The notes under the pieces: generated by a model | What the model was told of the DNA's origin: nothing | What the model saw: only the letters and a program-made list of their open reading frames with translations | The model's database searches: none | Position numbers and translations under genes: made by a program | Part shown: one piece after another, positions 1-6,278 of the stretch | How the letters are laid out: the number at the start of each line of letters is the position of its first letter | How positions within the stretch are numbered: the stretch's first letter is position 1 | Assembly: GCA_938084875.1 (NCBI GenBank) | Contig: CALKFX010000014.1 | Span: 1 to 13,499, forward strand | Reading direction: 5' to 3' | DNA length: 13,499 nt | From: an uncultured Flavobacteriales bacterium | GTDB taxonomy: Bacteria > Bacteroidota > Bacteroidia > Flavobacteriales_D > Parvicellaceae

Positions 1-1687
1 TCCTGGAATTAATTTGGCTATTGGTCCGCCAATAGAAAATGGCTTTTATTACGATATTGACTTTCAAGACTACAATATTTATGAAAAAGATTTAGAAAAA
101 ATCGAAAAAAAAATAATTGAACTTGCTAGAGAAAAAAATCCATTTGTAAGAAAAGAAATCACTAAAAAAGATGCTTTAGAGTATTTCAAAGAAAAAAACG
201 ACCCTTTTAAGGTTGAGCTTTTAAATGAACTTGAAGACGGTACAATCACTTTTTACACACAAGGAGAATTTACAGATTTGTGTAGAGGTCCCCACTTGCC
301 AAATACAGGTTTTATCAAAGCAGTGAAGCTTCTTAATATTGCTGGTGCTTACTGGAGAGGAGATGAAAACAACAAACAGCTTACAAGAATTTACGGTATA
401 ACTTTTGAAAAACAAAAAGATCTTATTTTATATCTTGAACAGTTAGAACAAGCGAAACAAAGAGACCATAGAAAACTTGGAAAAGAATTAGAGTTATTTA
501 CATTTTCAGAAAAAGTTGGGCAAGGATTACCGTTATGGCTTCCTAAGGGAACAGAGCTAAAAGAACGATTAATGAACTTTCTTAAAAAGGCCCAAACAGA
601 TTCAGGATACTTACCAGTTTCTACACCTCATATTGGGCATAAAGATCTTTACGTGTGTTCTGGTCATTATGAAAAATATGGAGAAGATTCATTTCAATCC
701 ATAAAAACCCCAAATGAAGGAGAGGAATTTTTGCTTAAACCTATGAATTGTCCACATCATTGTGAGATATTCAATGCATCTCCTAAATCATATAAAGATC
801 TTCCTTTAAGACTAGCTGAGTTTGGAACTGTCTATCGTTACGAACAAAGCGGAGAGCTACATGGACTGACAAGAGTTAGAGGTTTTACCCAAGACGATGC
901 ACATATATTTTGTAGACCTGATCAGTTAGAGGAAGAATTTAAAAAAGTTATTGATTTAGTACTTTATGTTTTTAAAGCTTTAAAATTCGAAGATTTTGTT
1001 GCTCAAGTATCATTGAGGGATCCAGAAGACGATAAAAAATATATTGGAACTACGGAAAATTGGGACAAGGCAGAAAAAGCAATTATAAAAGCTTCTGACG
1101 AAAAAGGATTAAAAACTGTGGTTGAATATGGGGAAGCTGCATTCTACGGACCAAAATTAGATTTCATGGTTAAGGATGCATTAAATAGATCGTGGCAGCT
1201 AGGTACCATACAAGTAGACTACAATCTTCCAGAAAGATTCGAATTAGAATATACTGGATCAGACAATCAAAAACATAGACCAGTAATGATTCACAGAGCT
1301 CCTTTTGGTTCTATGGAAAGATTTGTTGCTTTACTAATTGAGCATACAGCAGGAAAGTTTCCTCTTTGGTTAAATCCAGAACAATTTATTATCCTACCAC
1401 TTAGTGAACAATTTAACGATTATGCTCTAGAAGTTTTAAAACTTCTAAAAAATTACGATATTCGCGGTCTTGTTGATCAAAGAGCTGAGAAAATAGGCAG
1501 AAAAATCAGAGACGCAGAGTTAAACAAAATACCGTTTATGCTTATTGTCGGTGAAAAAGAAACCAAAGAAAATCTTCTCTCTGTAAGAGAACAAGGAAAA
1601 GGAGATTTGGGTAAATTTAAGATTAATGATTTTGCAAAACTCATTAATGACAAAATTAACTTAGATTTTAAAGAATTAATTATTTAA
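1..1687 (+). CDS. thrS: Threonine--tRNA ligase, 5'-truncated by window edge
   Basis: Class II aminoacyl-tRNA synthetase that charges tRNA-Thr in the cytoplasm. The reading frame is open from base 2, so the gene enters from the left; 561 residues are visible and about 85-90 are missing by comparison with E. coli ThrRS (TGS domain and the first part of the editing domain with its HxxxH). Visible in order: AIGPPIENGFYYD and LCRGPH of the editing domain; class II motif 2 around RLAEFGTVYRYE; motif 3 MIHRAPFGSMERF; then the C-terminal anticodon-binding domain. The three zinc ligands of the family are present: Cys in MNCPHH (codon at 749), His in GELHG (860) and His in MIHRA (1292). The TTG at 14 lies inside the conserved editing domain and is not a start. 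It is the first visible gene of the thrS-infC-rpmI-rplT cluster, with 12 bases to infC. Confidence 0.98.
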   Translation, partial: PGINLAIGPPIENGFYYDIDFQDYNIYEKDLEKIEKKIIELAREKNPFVRKEITKKDALEYFKEKNDPFKVELLNELEDGTITFYTQGEFTDLCRGPHLPNTGFIKAVKLLNIAGAYWRGDENNKQLTRIYGITFEKQKDLILYLEQLEQAKQRDHRKLGKELELFTFSEKVGQGLPLWLPKGTELKERLMNFLKKAQTDSGYLPVSTPHIGHKDLYVCSGHYEKYGEDSFQSIKTPNEGEEFLLKPMNCPHHCEIFNASPKSYKDLPLRLAEFGTVYRYEQSGELHGLTRVRGFTQDDAHIFCRPDQLEEEFKKVIDLVLYVFKALKFEDFVAQVSLRDPEDDKKYIGTTENWDKAEKAIIKASDEKGLKTVVEYGEAAFYGPKLDFMVKDALNRSWQLGTIQVDYNLPERFELEYTGSDNQKHRPVMIHRAPFGSMERFVALLIEHTAGKFPLWLNPEQFIILPLSEQFNDYALEVLKLLKNYDIRGLVDQRAEKIGRKIRDAELNKIPFMLIVGEKETKENLLSVREQGKGDLGKFKINDFAKLINDKINLDFKELII

Positions 1688-1692
1688 CAAAA

Positions 1693-1698
1693 AAGGAG
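1693..1698 (+). promoter_or_regulatory. Shine-Dalgarno-like AAGGAG upstream of infC
   Basis: AAGGAG ends one base before the ATT at 1700 and four bases before the ATC at 1703. That spacing is short for the first and closer to workable for the second. Good Shine-Dalgarno matches are scarce in this window and in Bacteroidota generally, so its presence beside a non-AUG start may matter. It could also be chance in purine-rich DNA. Confidence 0.45.
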
Positions 1699-1699
1699 T

Positions 1700-2248
1700 A
1701 TTATCAGACCTAGAAGACCCAACAGAGGAAGAATTATCAAGGAAGATCCACATAGGATTAACGAGCGAATAAGAGTCCCCGAAGTAAGAGTTGTAGGAGA
1801 AGGAATAGAACAAGGTGTACATTCTACATCCAAGGCTATAAAAATGGCTGAAGAAATGGATCTAGATCTTGTAGAAATTTCTCCTAACGCAAGTCCTCCC
1901 GTTTGTAAAATAATTGATTATAAGAAATTTTTATACGAGCAAAAAAGGAAACAAAAAGAAATGAAATCAAAACAAGTAAAAGTTGTTTTGAAAGAAATTA
2001 GATTTGGACCAAATACAGACGAACATGATTTTCAGTTTAAATTAAAACATGCTATCAAGTTCTTAAGTGAAGGAGCTAAACTTAAAGCTTTTGTTTTTTT
2101 TAAAGGTAGATCAATTATTTATAAAGACAGAGGTGAAATTTTGTTATTAAAATTTGCTCAAGAATTAGAAGAATATGGTGTTTTAGAAAAAATGCCAGAA
2201 TTACAAGGAAAGAAAATGACTATTATCATTAATCCAAAAAAGAAATAA
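1700..2248 (+). CDS. infC: Translation initiation factor IF-3, AUU (or AUC) start
   Basis: IF3 binds the 30S subunit, prevents premature 50S joining and checks start-codon pairing. The frame gives 182 residues (E. coli has 180). The N domain contains DPHRINERIRVPEVR and DLVEISPNASPPVCKIIDYKKF, followed by a lysine-rich linker (EQKRKQKEMKSKQ) and a C domain with KEIRFGPNTDEHD, FFKGRSI and the C-terminal end GKKMTIIINPKKK. The first in-frame AUG is at 1844, which would remove 48 residues of clear IF3 N domain. Between the in-frame thrS stop (1685-1687) and 1844 there is no ATG, GTG or TTG. The earliest candidates are ATT at 1700 and ATC at 1703, matching the basic N-terminus (IRPRRP) expected in this phylum. 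E. coli infC also begins with AUU, which IF3 uses to repress itself. ATT versus ATC cannot be settled from sequence. Confidence 0.95.
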   Translation: MIRPRRPNRGRIIKEDPHRINERIRVPEVRVVGEGIEQGVHSTSKAIKMAEEMDLDLVEISPNASPPVCKIIDYKKFLYEQKRKQKEMKSKQVKVVLKEIRFGPNTDEHDFQFKLKHAIKFLSEGAKLKAFVFFKGRSIIYKDRGEILLLKFAQELEEYGVLEKMPELQGKKMTIIINPKKK

Positions 2249-2266
2249 CAATACAACAAGAAAGTT

Positions 2267-2461
2267 ATGCCTAAAATGAAAACCAATTCCAGTGCCAAGA
2301 AAAGATTTAAATTCACAGGCAGTGGTAAAATTAAAAGAAAACATGCCTTCAAAAGTCATATTTTGACCAAGAAGTCTACAAAAAGAAAGAGAAACCTTAC
2401 CAAAGCTACTTTAGTAAGTAAATCAGATGTGAAAAATATCAAGTTGCAACTTTGCGCTTAA
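2267..2461 (+). CDS. rpmI: Large ribosomal subunit protein bL35
   Basis: A 64-residue, strongly basic protein beginning MPKMKTNSSAKKRFKFTGSG, the diagnostic bL35 N-terminus, followed by KIKRKHAFKSHILTKKSTKRKR and a final LTKATLVSKSDVKNIKLQL segment. Length matches the family (about 65). The ATG start is 18 bases after the infC stop, and it is followed by rplT after an 87-base gap. infC-rpmI-rplT is a near-universal bacterial order, usually co-transcribed and in several bacteria controlled by L20 binding its own mRNA. Confidence 0.98.
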   Translation: MPKMKTNSSAKKRFKFTGSGKIKRKHAFKSHILTKKSTKRKRNLTKATLVSKSDVKNIKLQLCA

Positions 2462-2548
2462 TATAATCACGGTTATTAAATGTTGAACCAGGCTTTCAGT
2501 CAAAAAAAAGATAAGTACGCAAGTCGCTTTGAGCCAAAAATTTAAATT
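2462..2548 (+). promoter_or_regulatory. Possible structured leader between rpmI and rplT
   Basis: This 87-base gap is the longest inside the cluster and has more G and C than other gaps here. Two short stems can be drawn: GGTT (2471-2474) with AACC (2486-2489), and GGCTT (2491-2495) with GAGCC (2531-2535, one G-U pair). There is also an imperfect 10-base direct repeat, GCTTTCAGTC (2492-2501) and GCTTTGAGCC (2526-2535). Because L20 represses its own operon by binding mRNA in other bacteria, an L20-responsive element is a reasonable guess, but the pairing is weak and unproven. Confidence 0.3.
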
Positions 2549-2893
2549 ATGCCAAGATCAGTAAATAGTGTAGCCGCTAAAGCAAGAAGAAAAAAGATAT
2601 TAAAACTTGCAAAAGGCTATTTCGGAAGAAGAAAAAATGTACACACTGTAGCTAAGAATGCAGTGGAAAAAGGTCTTCAATATGCCTACAGAGATAGAAG
2701 ACAGAAAAAAAGAAACTTTAGAGCATTGTGGATACAACGAATCAATGCCGGAGCGAGACTTCATGGAATGAGTTATTCAGAATTCATGGGAAAAGTAAAT
2801 GCTAAGGGAATTGAGTTAAATAGAAAAACTCTCGCTGATTTAGCAATGAATAATCCCGAAGCATTCAAAGCAGTGGTTGATTCTGTAAAATAA
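2549..2893 (+). CDS. rplT: Large ribosomal subunit protein bL20
   Basis: A 114-residue basic protein of normal family length. Typical L20 features are the N-terminal MPRSVNSVAAKARRKKILK, AKGYFGRRKN, the helical YAYRDRRQKKRNFRALWIQRINAGAR segment that binds 23S rRNA, and the C-terminal half with SYSEFMGKVNAKGIELNRK and LADLAMNNPEAF. L20 is needed early in 50S assembly and is the autoregulator of this operon in the species where it has been studied. It is the last gene before a strong terminator, so thrS-infC-rpmI-rplT probably ends here. Confidence 0.98.
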   Translation: MPRSVNSVAAKARRKKILKLAKGYFGRRKNVHTVAKNAVEKGLQYAYRDRRQKKRNFRALWIQRINAGARLHGMSYSEFMGKVNAKGIELNRKTLADLAMNNPEAFKAVVDSVK

Positions 2894-2915
2894 GATCGTT
2901 TTATAAAAATTACTT

Positions 2916-2939
2916 AAGGGGCTAGTGCCCCTTTTTTTT
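2916..2939 (+). terminator. Intrinsic terminator of the thrS-infC-rpmI-rplT operon
   Basis: A perfect 7-bp stem, AAGGGGC (2916-2922) with GCCCCTT (2927-2933), has a TAGT loop and runs into T2932-T2939. It lies 22 bases after the rplT stop. The hairpin overlaps the 3' end of the opposite-strand glycosyltransferase gene, whose stop codon is at 2922-2924. Read on the minus strand, the same hairpin is followed by a poorer T-rich stretch, so it may work in both directions. Confidence 0.9.
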
Positions 2940-4178
2940 ATCCAATTTCCTAAGAAATTCTAGTTGGCTGGTTATATTACCCATTATTGGATAACCCATT
3001 TTCACTAAAAGTGTATTGGTATTATCTAATAAACTAGTATTTGGATAAAAATTATCTCTTAAAAAATGGATGAATTTCAGCATCCAAAAAGCATCAAATA
3101 TATTGTAGAATAACTTTAGACAACTCTTGTGAGAGTTGGTATAATTCAACATCATGGTATGGTGCTTAATCCATATTTCATAATCCATATAAGCTTTTAA
3201 TTTTTCTGGAAAATTCTCGTATTTGAAATCTTTATTTTCAATCCTATTTATCCATGAATTGATGATTTCAAAACATTGAAAATCATAGGTGATAGACAAA
3301 TCTTTTTGGGAATTTAATCCTTCTAGTATTGCTCTTCCGGTTCCAAAAGGAACTCTATGTGATATTCTGGGGGAAGGAATCACTTTAGTATCGTTGATTT
3401 CCCCAAAAATTTCTCCTTTAATTAGTTTATTTATAAAATAAAAGTCTTCTCCTGCTTTTCTTCTGTTCATTCCACCTTGTCTAGCATATGCAGAAGCAGT
3501 TAAAGCAAAAGCACTTCCTATTGTGTGAAATGAGTAAGGTAAGTTTGAATATTTCAGAGAATTCTTGTAATATCTTAAATGAAGTTCGTAGTATATAATT
3601 TGCTCTAAATGAACATCACTAAAAGAATCTCCAGTTGTCGGGTGTTCAAAATAGATAGAGGCGGCATTAAAATTATTGTTTGAGAAAAAAGAATAAATAG
3701 AATTTAAATAATTGGATTCTACTACCGTATCTGCATCTAAACCAACAATTGTTCCGTTAAAATTAATTGTTCTAAACCTTTGAGTTGCTATATCCATTCC
3801 CAATTTTCTAGCCCAACCAACTCCAGCATGCTTAGCATCTAAATCTCCAATAAGAACTGGAATTAAGTGCATATTACTATTACTGTAAGTTTCTGAAAGA
3901 TTTTGTAATGTCTTTAAAGTCAGTAAATTTTGTTCTTTTATCTCCTCTATTTCAGACTCAGAATTATTTATTAAAACAATTACTTCAACATCAAAAGAAA
4001 AATTGTCTTGTTTTAAAAAAAGAGAATCTATGGTAGGTTGTATATTCTTCTCGTTGTAAGAAGGTATTACAACAATTATTTTTAAATCTTTAGAAGGTTC
4101 TAAGGCAATATTAATTTTTCTAAAAGGAAATCTCTTGAAATATTGATTAACTATGGAGATAAACGTCTTTTCACCCAT
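2922..4178 (-). CDS. Family 2 (GT-A fold) glycosyltransferase
   Basis: A 418-residue protein with GT2 hallmarks: IPSYNE at 38-43, a DAKHAGVGWARK segment at 114-125, LDADT (DxD-like nucleotide-sugar/metal site) at 147-151 and GED at 243-245, which fits the catalytic ED of inverting GT2 enzymes. No transmembrane segment or signal peptide is evident, so it is probably cytosolic or membrane-peripheral, using a nucleotide sugar. Acceptor and product cannot be inferred; cell-surface glycan is the usual role in this phylum. The ATG at 4178 lies inside pdxH, giving a 28-base overlap and suggesting coupled translation. The last codons (DKKKGH-stop) are written by the A-tract and hairpin that form the rplT terminator on the other strand. 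Confidence 0.8.
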   Translation of the reverse strand: MGEKTFISIVNQYFKRFPFRKINIALEPSKDLKIIVVIPSYNEKNIQPTIDSLFLKQDNFSFDVEVIVLINNSESEIEEIKEQNLLTLKTLQNLSETYSNSNMHLIPVLIGDLDAKHAGVGWARKLGMDIATQRFRTINFNGTIVGLDADTVVESNYLNSIYSFFSNNNFNAASIYFEHPTTGDSFSDVHLEQIIYYELHLRYYKNSLKYSNLPYSFHTIGSAFALTASAYARQGGMNRRKAGEDFYFINKLIKGEIFGEINDTKVIPSPRISHRVPFGTGRAILEGLNSQKDLSITYDFQCFEIINSWINRIENKDFKYENFPEKLKAYMDYEIWIKHHTMMLNYTNSHKSCLKLFYNIFDAFWMLKFIHFLRDNFYPNTSLLDNTNTLLVKMGYPIMGNITSQLEFLRKLDKKKGH

Positions 4179-4807
4179 TGGTTATTCTCTTTTATATAAA
4201 CAATTCTGTCGTGTAACCTACTTGGTCTTCCTTGCCAGAATTCTATTTTATTAGGATTTAAACAATATCCTCCCCAGTTATCTGGTCTTGGAACATCTTG
4301 AGAGTTAAATTTTTCTTCATAAAACTTAATTTTGGCCTCCAGTTCAGTTCTGTCTTTAATTATTTGACTTTGATTGGAAGCCCAAGCTCCAATCTTACTT
4401 GTTCTTGGCCTAGCATTAAAATATTTATCCGAAGTTGAATCGTTTACCTTACTAATTTTTCCTTGAATCCTAATTTGCCGTTCCAATTCTCCCCAAAAAA
4501 CATTTAAAGCAGCATAATTATTTACTAAAATATCCGATCCTTTATTGGAATCGTAATTGGTATAAAAGACAAAACCATTAGAATTAAAATCTCTTATATA
4601 CAATATTCTTGAGGATGGCTCATTATTACTATTTACGGTAGAGAGACATGCTGCGTAAGGGTCTAAGATTTCACTTTTAATAGCTTCTTCAAACCAAACT
4701 CCATATTGATCTATTGGGTTATCCGCAGACATTTTCTCTGTAAATGGTTGATCGGCGAAATCTCTTCGATTGGTATTTATATAATTTTTAACTTTTTTTA
4801 TAGACAC
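4151..4807 (-). CDS. pdxH: Pyridoxine/pyridoxamine 5'-phosphate oxidase
   Basis: FMN enzyme that oxidises pyridoxine- or pyridoxamine-5'-phosphate to pyridoxal 5'-phosphate, in the cytoplasm. The length, 218 residues, equals that of the E. coli enzyme. Recognisable segments are SSRILYIRDF and GFVFYTNYDSNKG (FMN-binding half), ELERQIRIQGKISKV, the NARPRTSKIGAWASNQS block, WGGYCLNPNKIEFWQG and the active-site RLHDR at 197-201, where Arg197 and His199 fall at the E. coli positions. The C-terminus RRLSP matches the typical RLAP ending. The start is GTG at 4807; the next internal Met (residue 26) would remove part of the usual N-terminal helix. It is divergent from kdsB, and its 3' end overlaps the glycosyltransferase. 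Confidence 0.96.
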   Translation of the reverse strand: MSIKKVKNYINTNRRDFADQPFTEKMSADNPIDQYGVWFEEAIKSEILDPYAACLSTVNSNNEPSSRILYIRDFNSNGFVFYTNYDSNKGSDILVNNYAALNVFWGELERQIRIQGKISKVNDSTSDKYFNARPRTSKIGAWASNQSQIIKDRTELEAKIKFYEEKFNSQDVPRPDNWGGYCLNPNKIEFWQGRPSRLHDRIVYIKENNQWVKRRLSP

Positions 4808-4899
4808 AAATAAAATTTTAAAATTAAAATTCAGTACAATATATTTATAATATTACGTAAAATTTCAAGTTATCATTTAAGATTATATATTTTAGGAGA
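4808..4899. promoter_or_regulatory. Divergent promoter region between pdxH and kdsB
   Basis: This 92-base, very AT-rich gap must hold the promoters for pdxH (minus) and the kdsB operon (plus). The Bacteroidota -7 consensus TAnnTTTG is matched only imperfectly: TATATTTA at 4840-4847 on the plus strand differs at the last base. No clear -33 TTG partner was seen at the expected distance. No operator or riboswitch-like structure is apparent. Confidence 0.35.
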
Positions 4900-5667
4900 A
4901 TGAAATTAAGTTCATCAGATTTTTTAGGAGTTATTCCTGCAAGATTTAATTCTACTAGGCTCAAGGGAAAACCTCTTATGAAAATTGGTAAAAAAACCAT
5001 GATTGAACATGTTTATTCAAGGGTTAGTAAAGTATTGGAAAATTTAGTAGTAGCTACAGATGATAGAAATATATTTGATACAGTAAATAAGTTTGGAGGC
5101 AATGTTGTTTTAACAAAAAAAGACCATTTAAATGGAACCAGCAGATGTTTAGAAGCTGTAGATATTTGGTCTAAAGAATCTGGGGAAAACTTTAATTATA
5201 TTATAAATATTCAAGGGGACGAGCCATTATTGCACAAAGATCACATAACCAAATTAATAGATTGTTTTAACGACTCTAAAACTGAATTTGCAACCATTGC
5301 TCAAAAGTTAAATTCATCTGATAACTTACCAAAAGACAAGGTATTTTTAGTCAAAGACACTTTTAATTATGCACTTTATTTTTCAAGATATACCATACCA
5401 TTTGTTAGAGAGGACGAATCAAAAGAAGATACGTATGAATTTCATCAACATATTGGAATATATGGATATACAATAAATGCATTAGAAAAATTTCAGCAAT
5501 TAAAACCATCCAAACTAGAGATTAATGAAAAGTTAGAGCAACTTAGATGGCTAGAAAACGGAGGAAAAATTAAAGTAGGAACAACTATTTATCCATCTTT
5601 TCCGGTAGATACGTTAGAAGATCTAATTTCTATTAGAAAAATTTATACAAGTAAAGGTCATTTATAA
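4900..5667 (+). CDS. kdsB: CMP-Kdo synthetase (3-deoxy-manno-octulosonate cytidylyltransferase)
   Basis: Activates Kdo with CTP to CMP-Kdo, the donor for the inner core of lipopolysaccharide; cytoplasmic. The 255 residues compare with 248 in E. coli. Motifs: VIPARFNSTRLKGKPL at 11-26 (nucleotide-binding loop with R15, R20 and K24), VATDDRNIF near 51, GTSR at 79-82 (E. coli has GTER), IQGDEP at 104-109 (catalytic Asp107), ALYFSRYTIP at 158-167, HQHIGIYGY at 182-190 and the late metal-ligand Asp237 in PVDTLEDL. The ATG at 4900 places the cytidylyltransferase motif 11 residues in, as expected. It is the first gene of a Kdo operon, with 17 bases to the next gene. Confidence 0.96.
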   Translation: MKLSSSDFLGVIPARFNSTRLKGKPLMKIGKKTMIEHVYSRVSKVLENLVVATDDRNIFDTVNKFGGNVVLTKKDHLNGTSRCLEAVDIWSKESGENFNYIINIQGDEPLLHKDHITKLIDCFNDSKTEFATIAQKLNSSDNLPKDKVFLVKDTFNYALYFSRYTIPFVREDESKEDTYEFHQHIGIYGYTINALEKFQQLKPSKLEINEKLEQLRWLENGGKIKVGTTIYPSFPVDTLEDLISIRKIYTSKGHL

Positions 5668-5684
5668 TTATTACTTTTGAAGAG

Positions 5685-6278
5685 TTGAAAGAGTCCATAA
5701 AAAAATACATAGAACTTGAAGTTCAAGCAATTAAGAATATTCCTGTTGATGGAGTGATAGAAAATGTTTTAGAAATTATTTGTGATAGAGTTCACCAAAT
5801 GAATGGAAAAGTTATTGTGAGTGGAATGGGAAAAGCTGGGCAGATAGGAATGAATATCTCTACTACTCTTTCCTCCACAGGAACTCCCTCTGTTTTTATT
5901 CACCCTAGTGAAGCGCAACATGGTGACTTAGGTATTATTCAAAAAAACGATGTTTTATTGCTAATTTCTAATTCTGGAAAAACTAGAGAAGTTTTAGAAT
6001 TTAAAGAACTTGCCGATAATCTCTTTAATGATCTTCCATTAATATCTCTTACTGGAAATAACAATAGTCCACTTTCTAAGATGTCAGATGAATGTTTATT
6101 TACAGGAAATCCAAAAGAAATTTGCCCATTTGGACTAACTCCTACAACTTCCACAACAGTTATGACCGTTGTTGGTGATCTATTGGTAGTTGGCATGATG
6201 GAAAAAATCAAATTCTCAAAAGAGGAATATGCCAAAAGACACCATAGTGGCTATTTAGGAAAAAAAGCAAAAGAATGA
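5685..6278 (+). CDS. kdsD: Single-domain (SIS) arabinose-5-phosphate isomerase, KdsD/KpsF type
   Basis: Predicted to convert ribulose-5-P to arabinose-5-P, the first committed precursor of Kdo. The 197 residues hold only the SIS domain; the two C-terminal CBS domains of E. coli KdsD (about 328 residues) are absent. All four catalytic residues of KdsD appear conserved: Lys50 (GMGK), Glu102 (NSGKTRE), Glu145 (NPKEICPFGLTPTTSTT) and His186 (RHHSGYLG), aligning with E. coli Lys59, Glu111, Glu152 and His193. STGTPSVFIHPSEAQHGDLG at 64-83 is also typical. The start is TTG at 5685, preceded by GAAGAG; there is no in-frame ATG upstream, only ATT codons at 5667 and 5670. Its stop overlaps the kdsA start (ATGA). 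The position between kdsB and kdsA supports the role over other SIS functions. Confidence 0.9.
   Translation: MKESIKKYIELEVQAIKNIPVDGVIENVLEIICDRVHQMNGKVIVSGMGKAGQIGMNISTTLSSTGTPSVFIHPSEAQHGDLGIIQKNDVLLLISNSGKTREVLEFKELADNLFNDLPLISLTGNNNSPLSKMSDECLFTGNPKEICPFGLTPTTSTTVMTVVGDLLVVGMMEKIKFSKEEYAKRHHSGYLGKKAKE

Noticed and set aside
14..16. TTG as the thrS start
   Set aside because: The frame is open to base 2 and the TTG lies inside the conserved editing-domain sequence, so the gene is cut by the window edge.
221..415. Minus-strand frame inside thrS
   Set aside because: It is antisense to the conserved editing domain and has no features of a real protein.
1844..2248. infC starting at ATG 1844 (134 residues)
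   Set aside because: It would discard 48 codons that translate to conserved IF3 N-domain sequence directly after the thrS stop.
2158..2352. Minus-strand frame opposite infC/rpmI
   Set aside because: It is a shadow of two clear genes; its hydrophobic, Phe/Leu/Ile-rich translation is what antisense of lysine-rich DNA gives.
5939..6235. 98-codon minus-strand frame inside the Kdo isomerase gene
   Set aside because: It lies wholly within a gene with conserved catalytic residues and shows no recognisable motif of its own.
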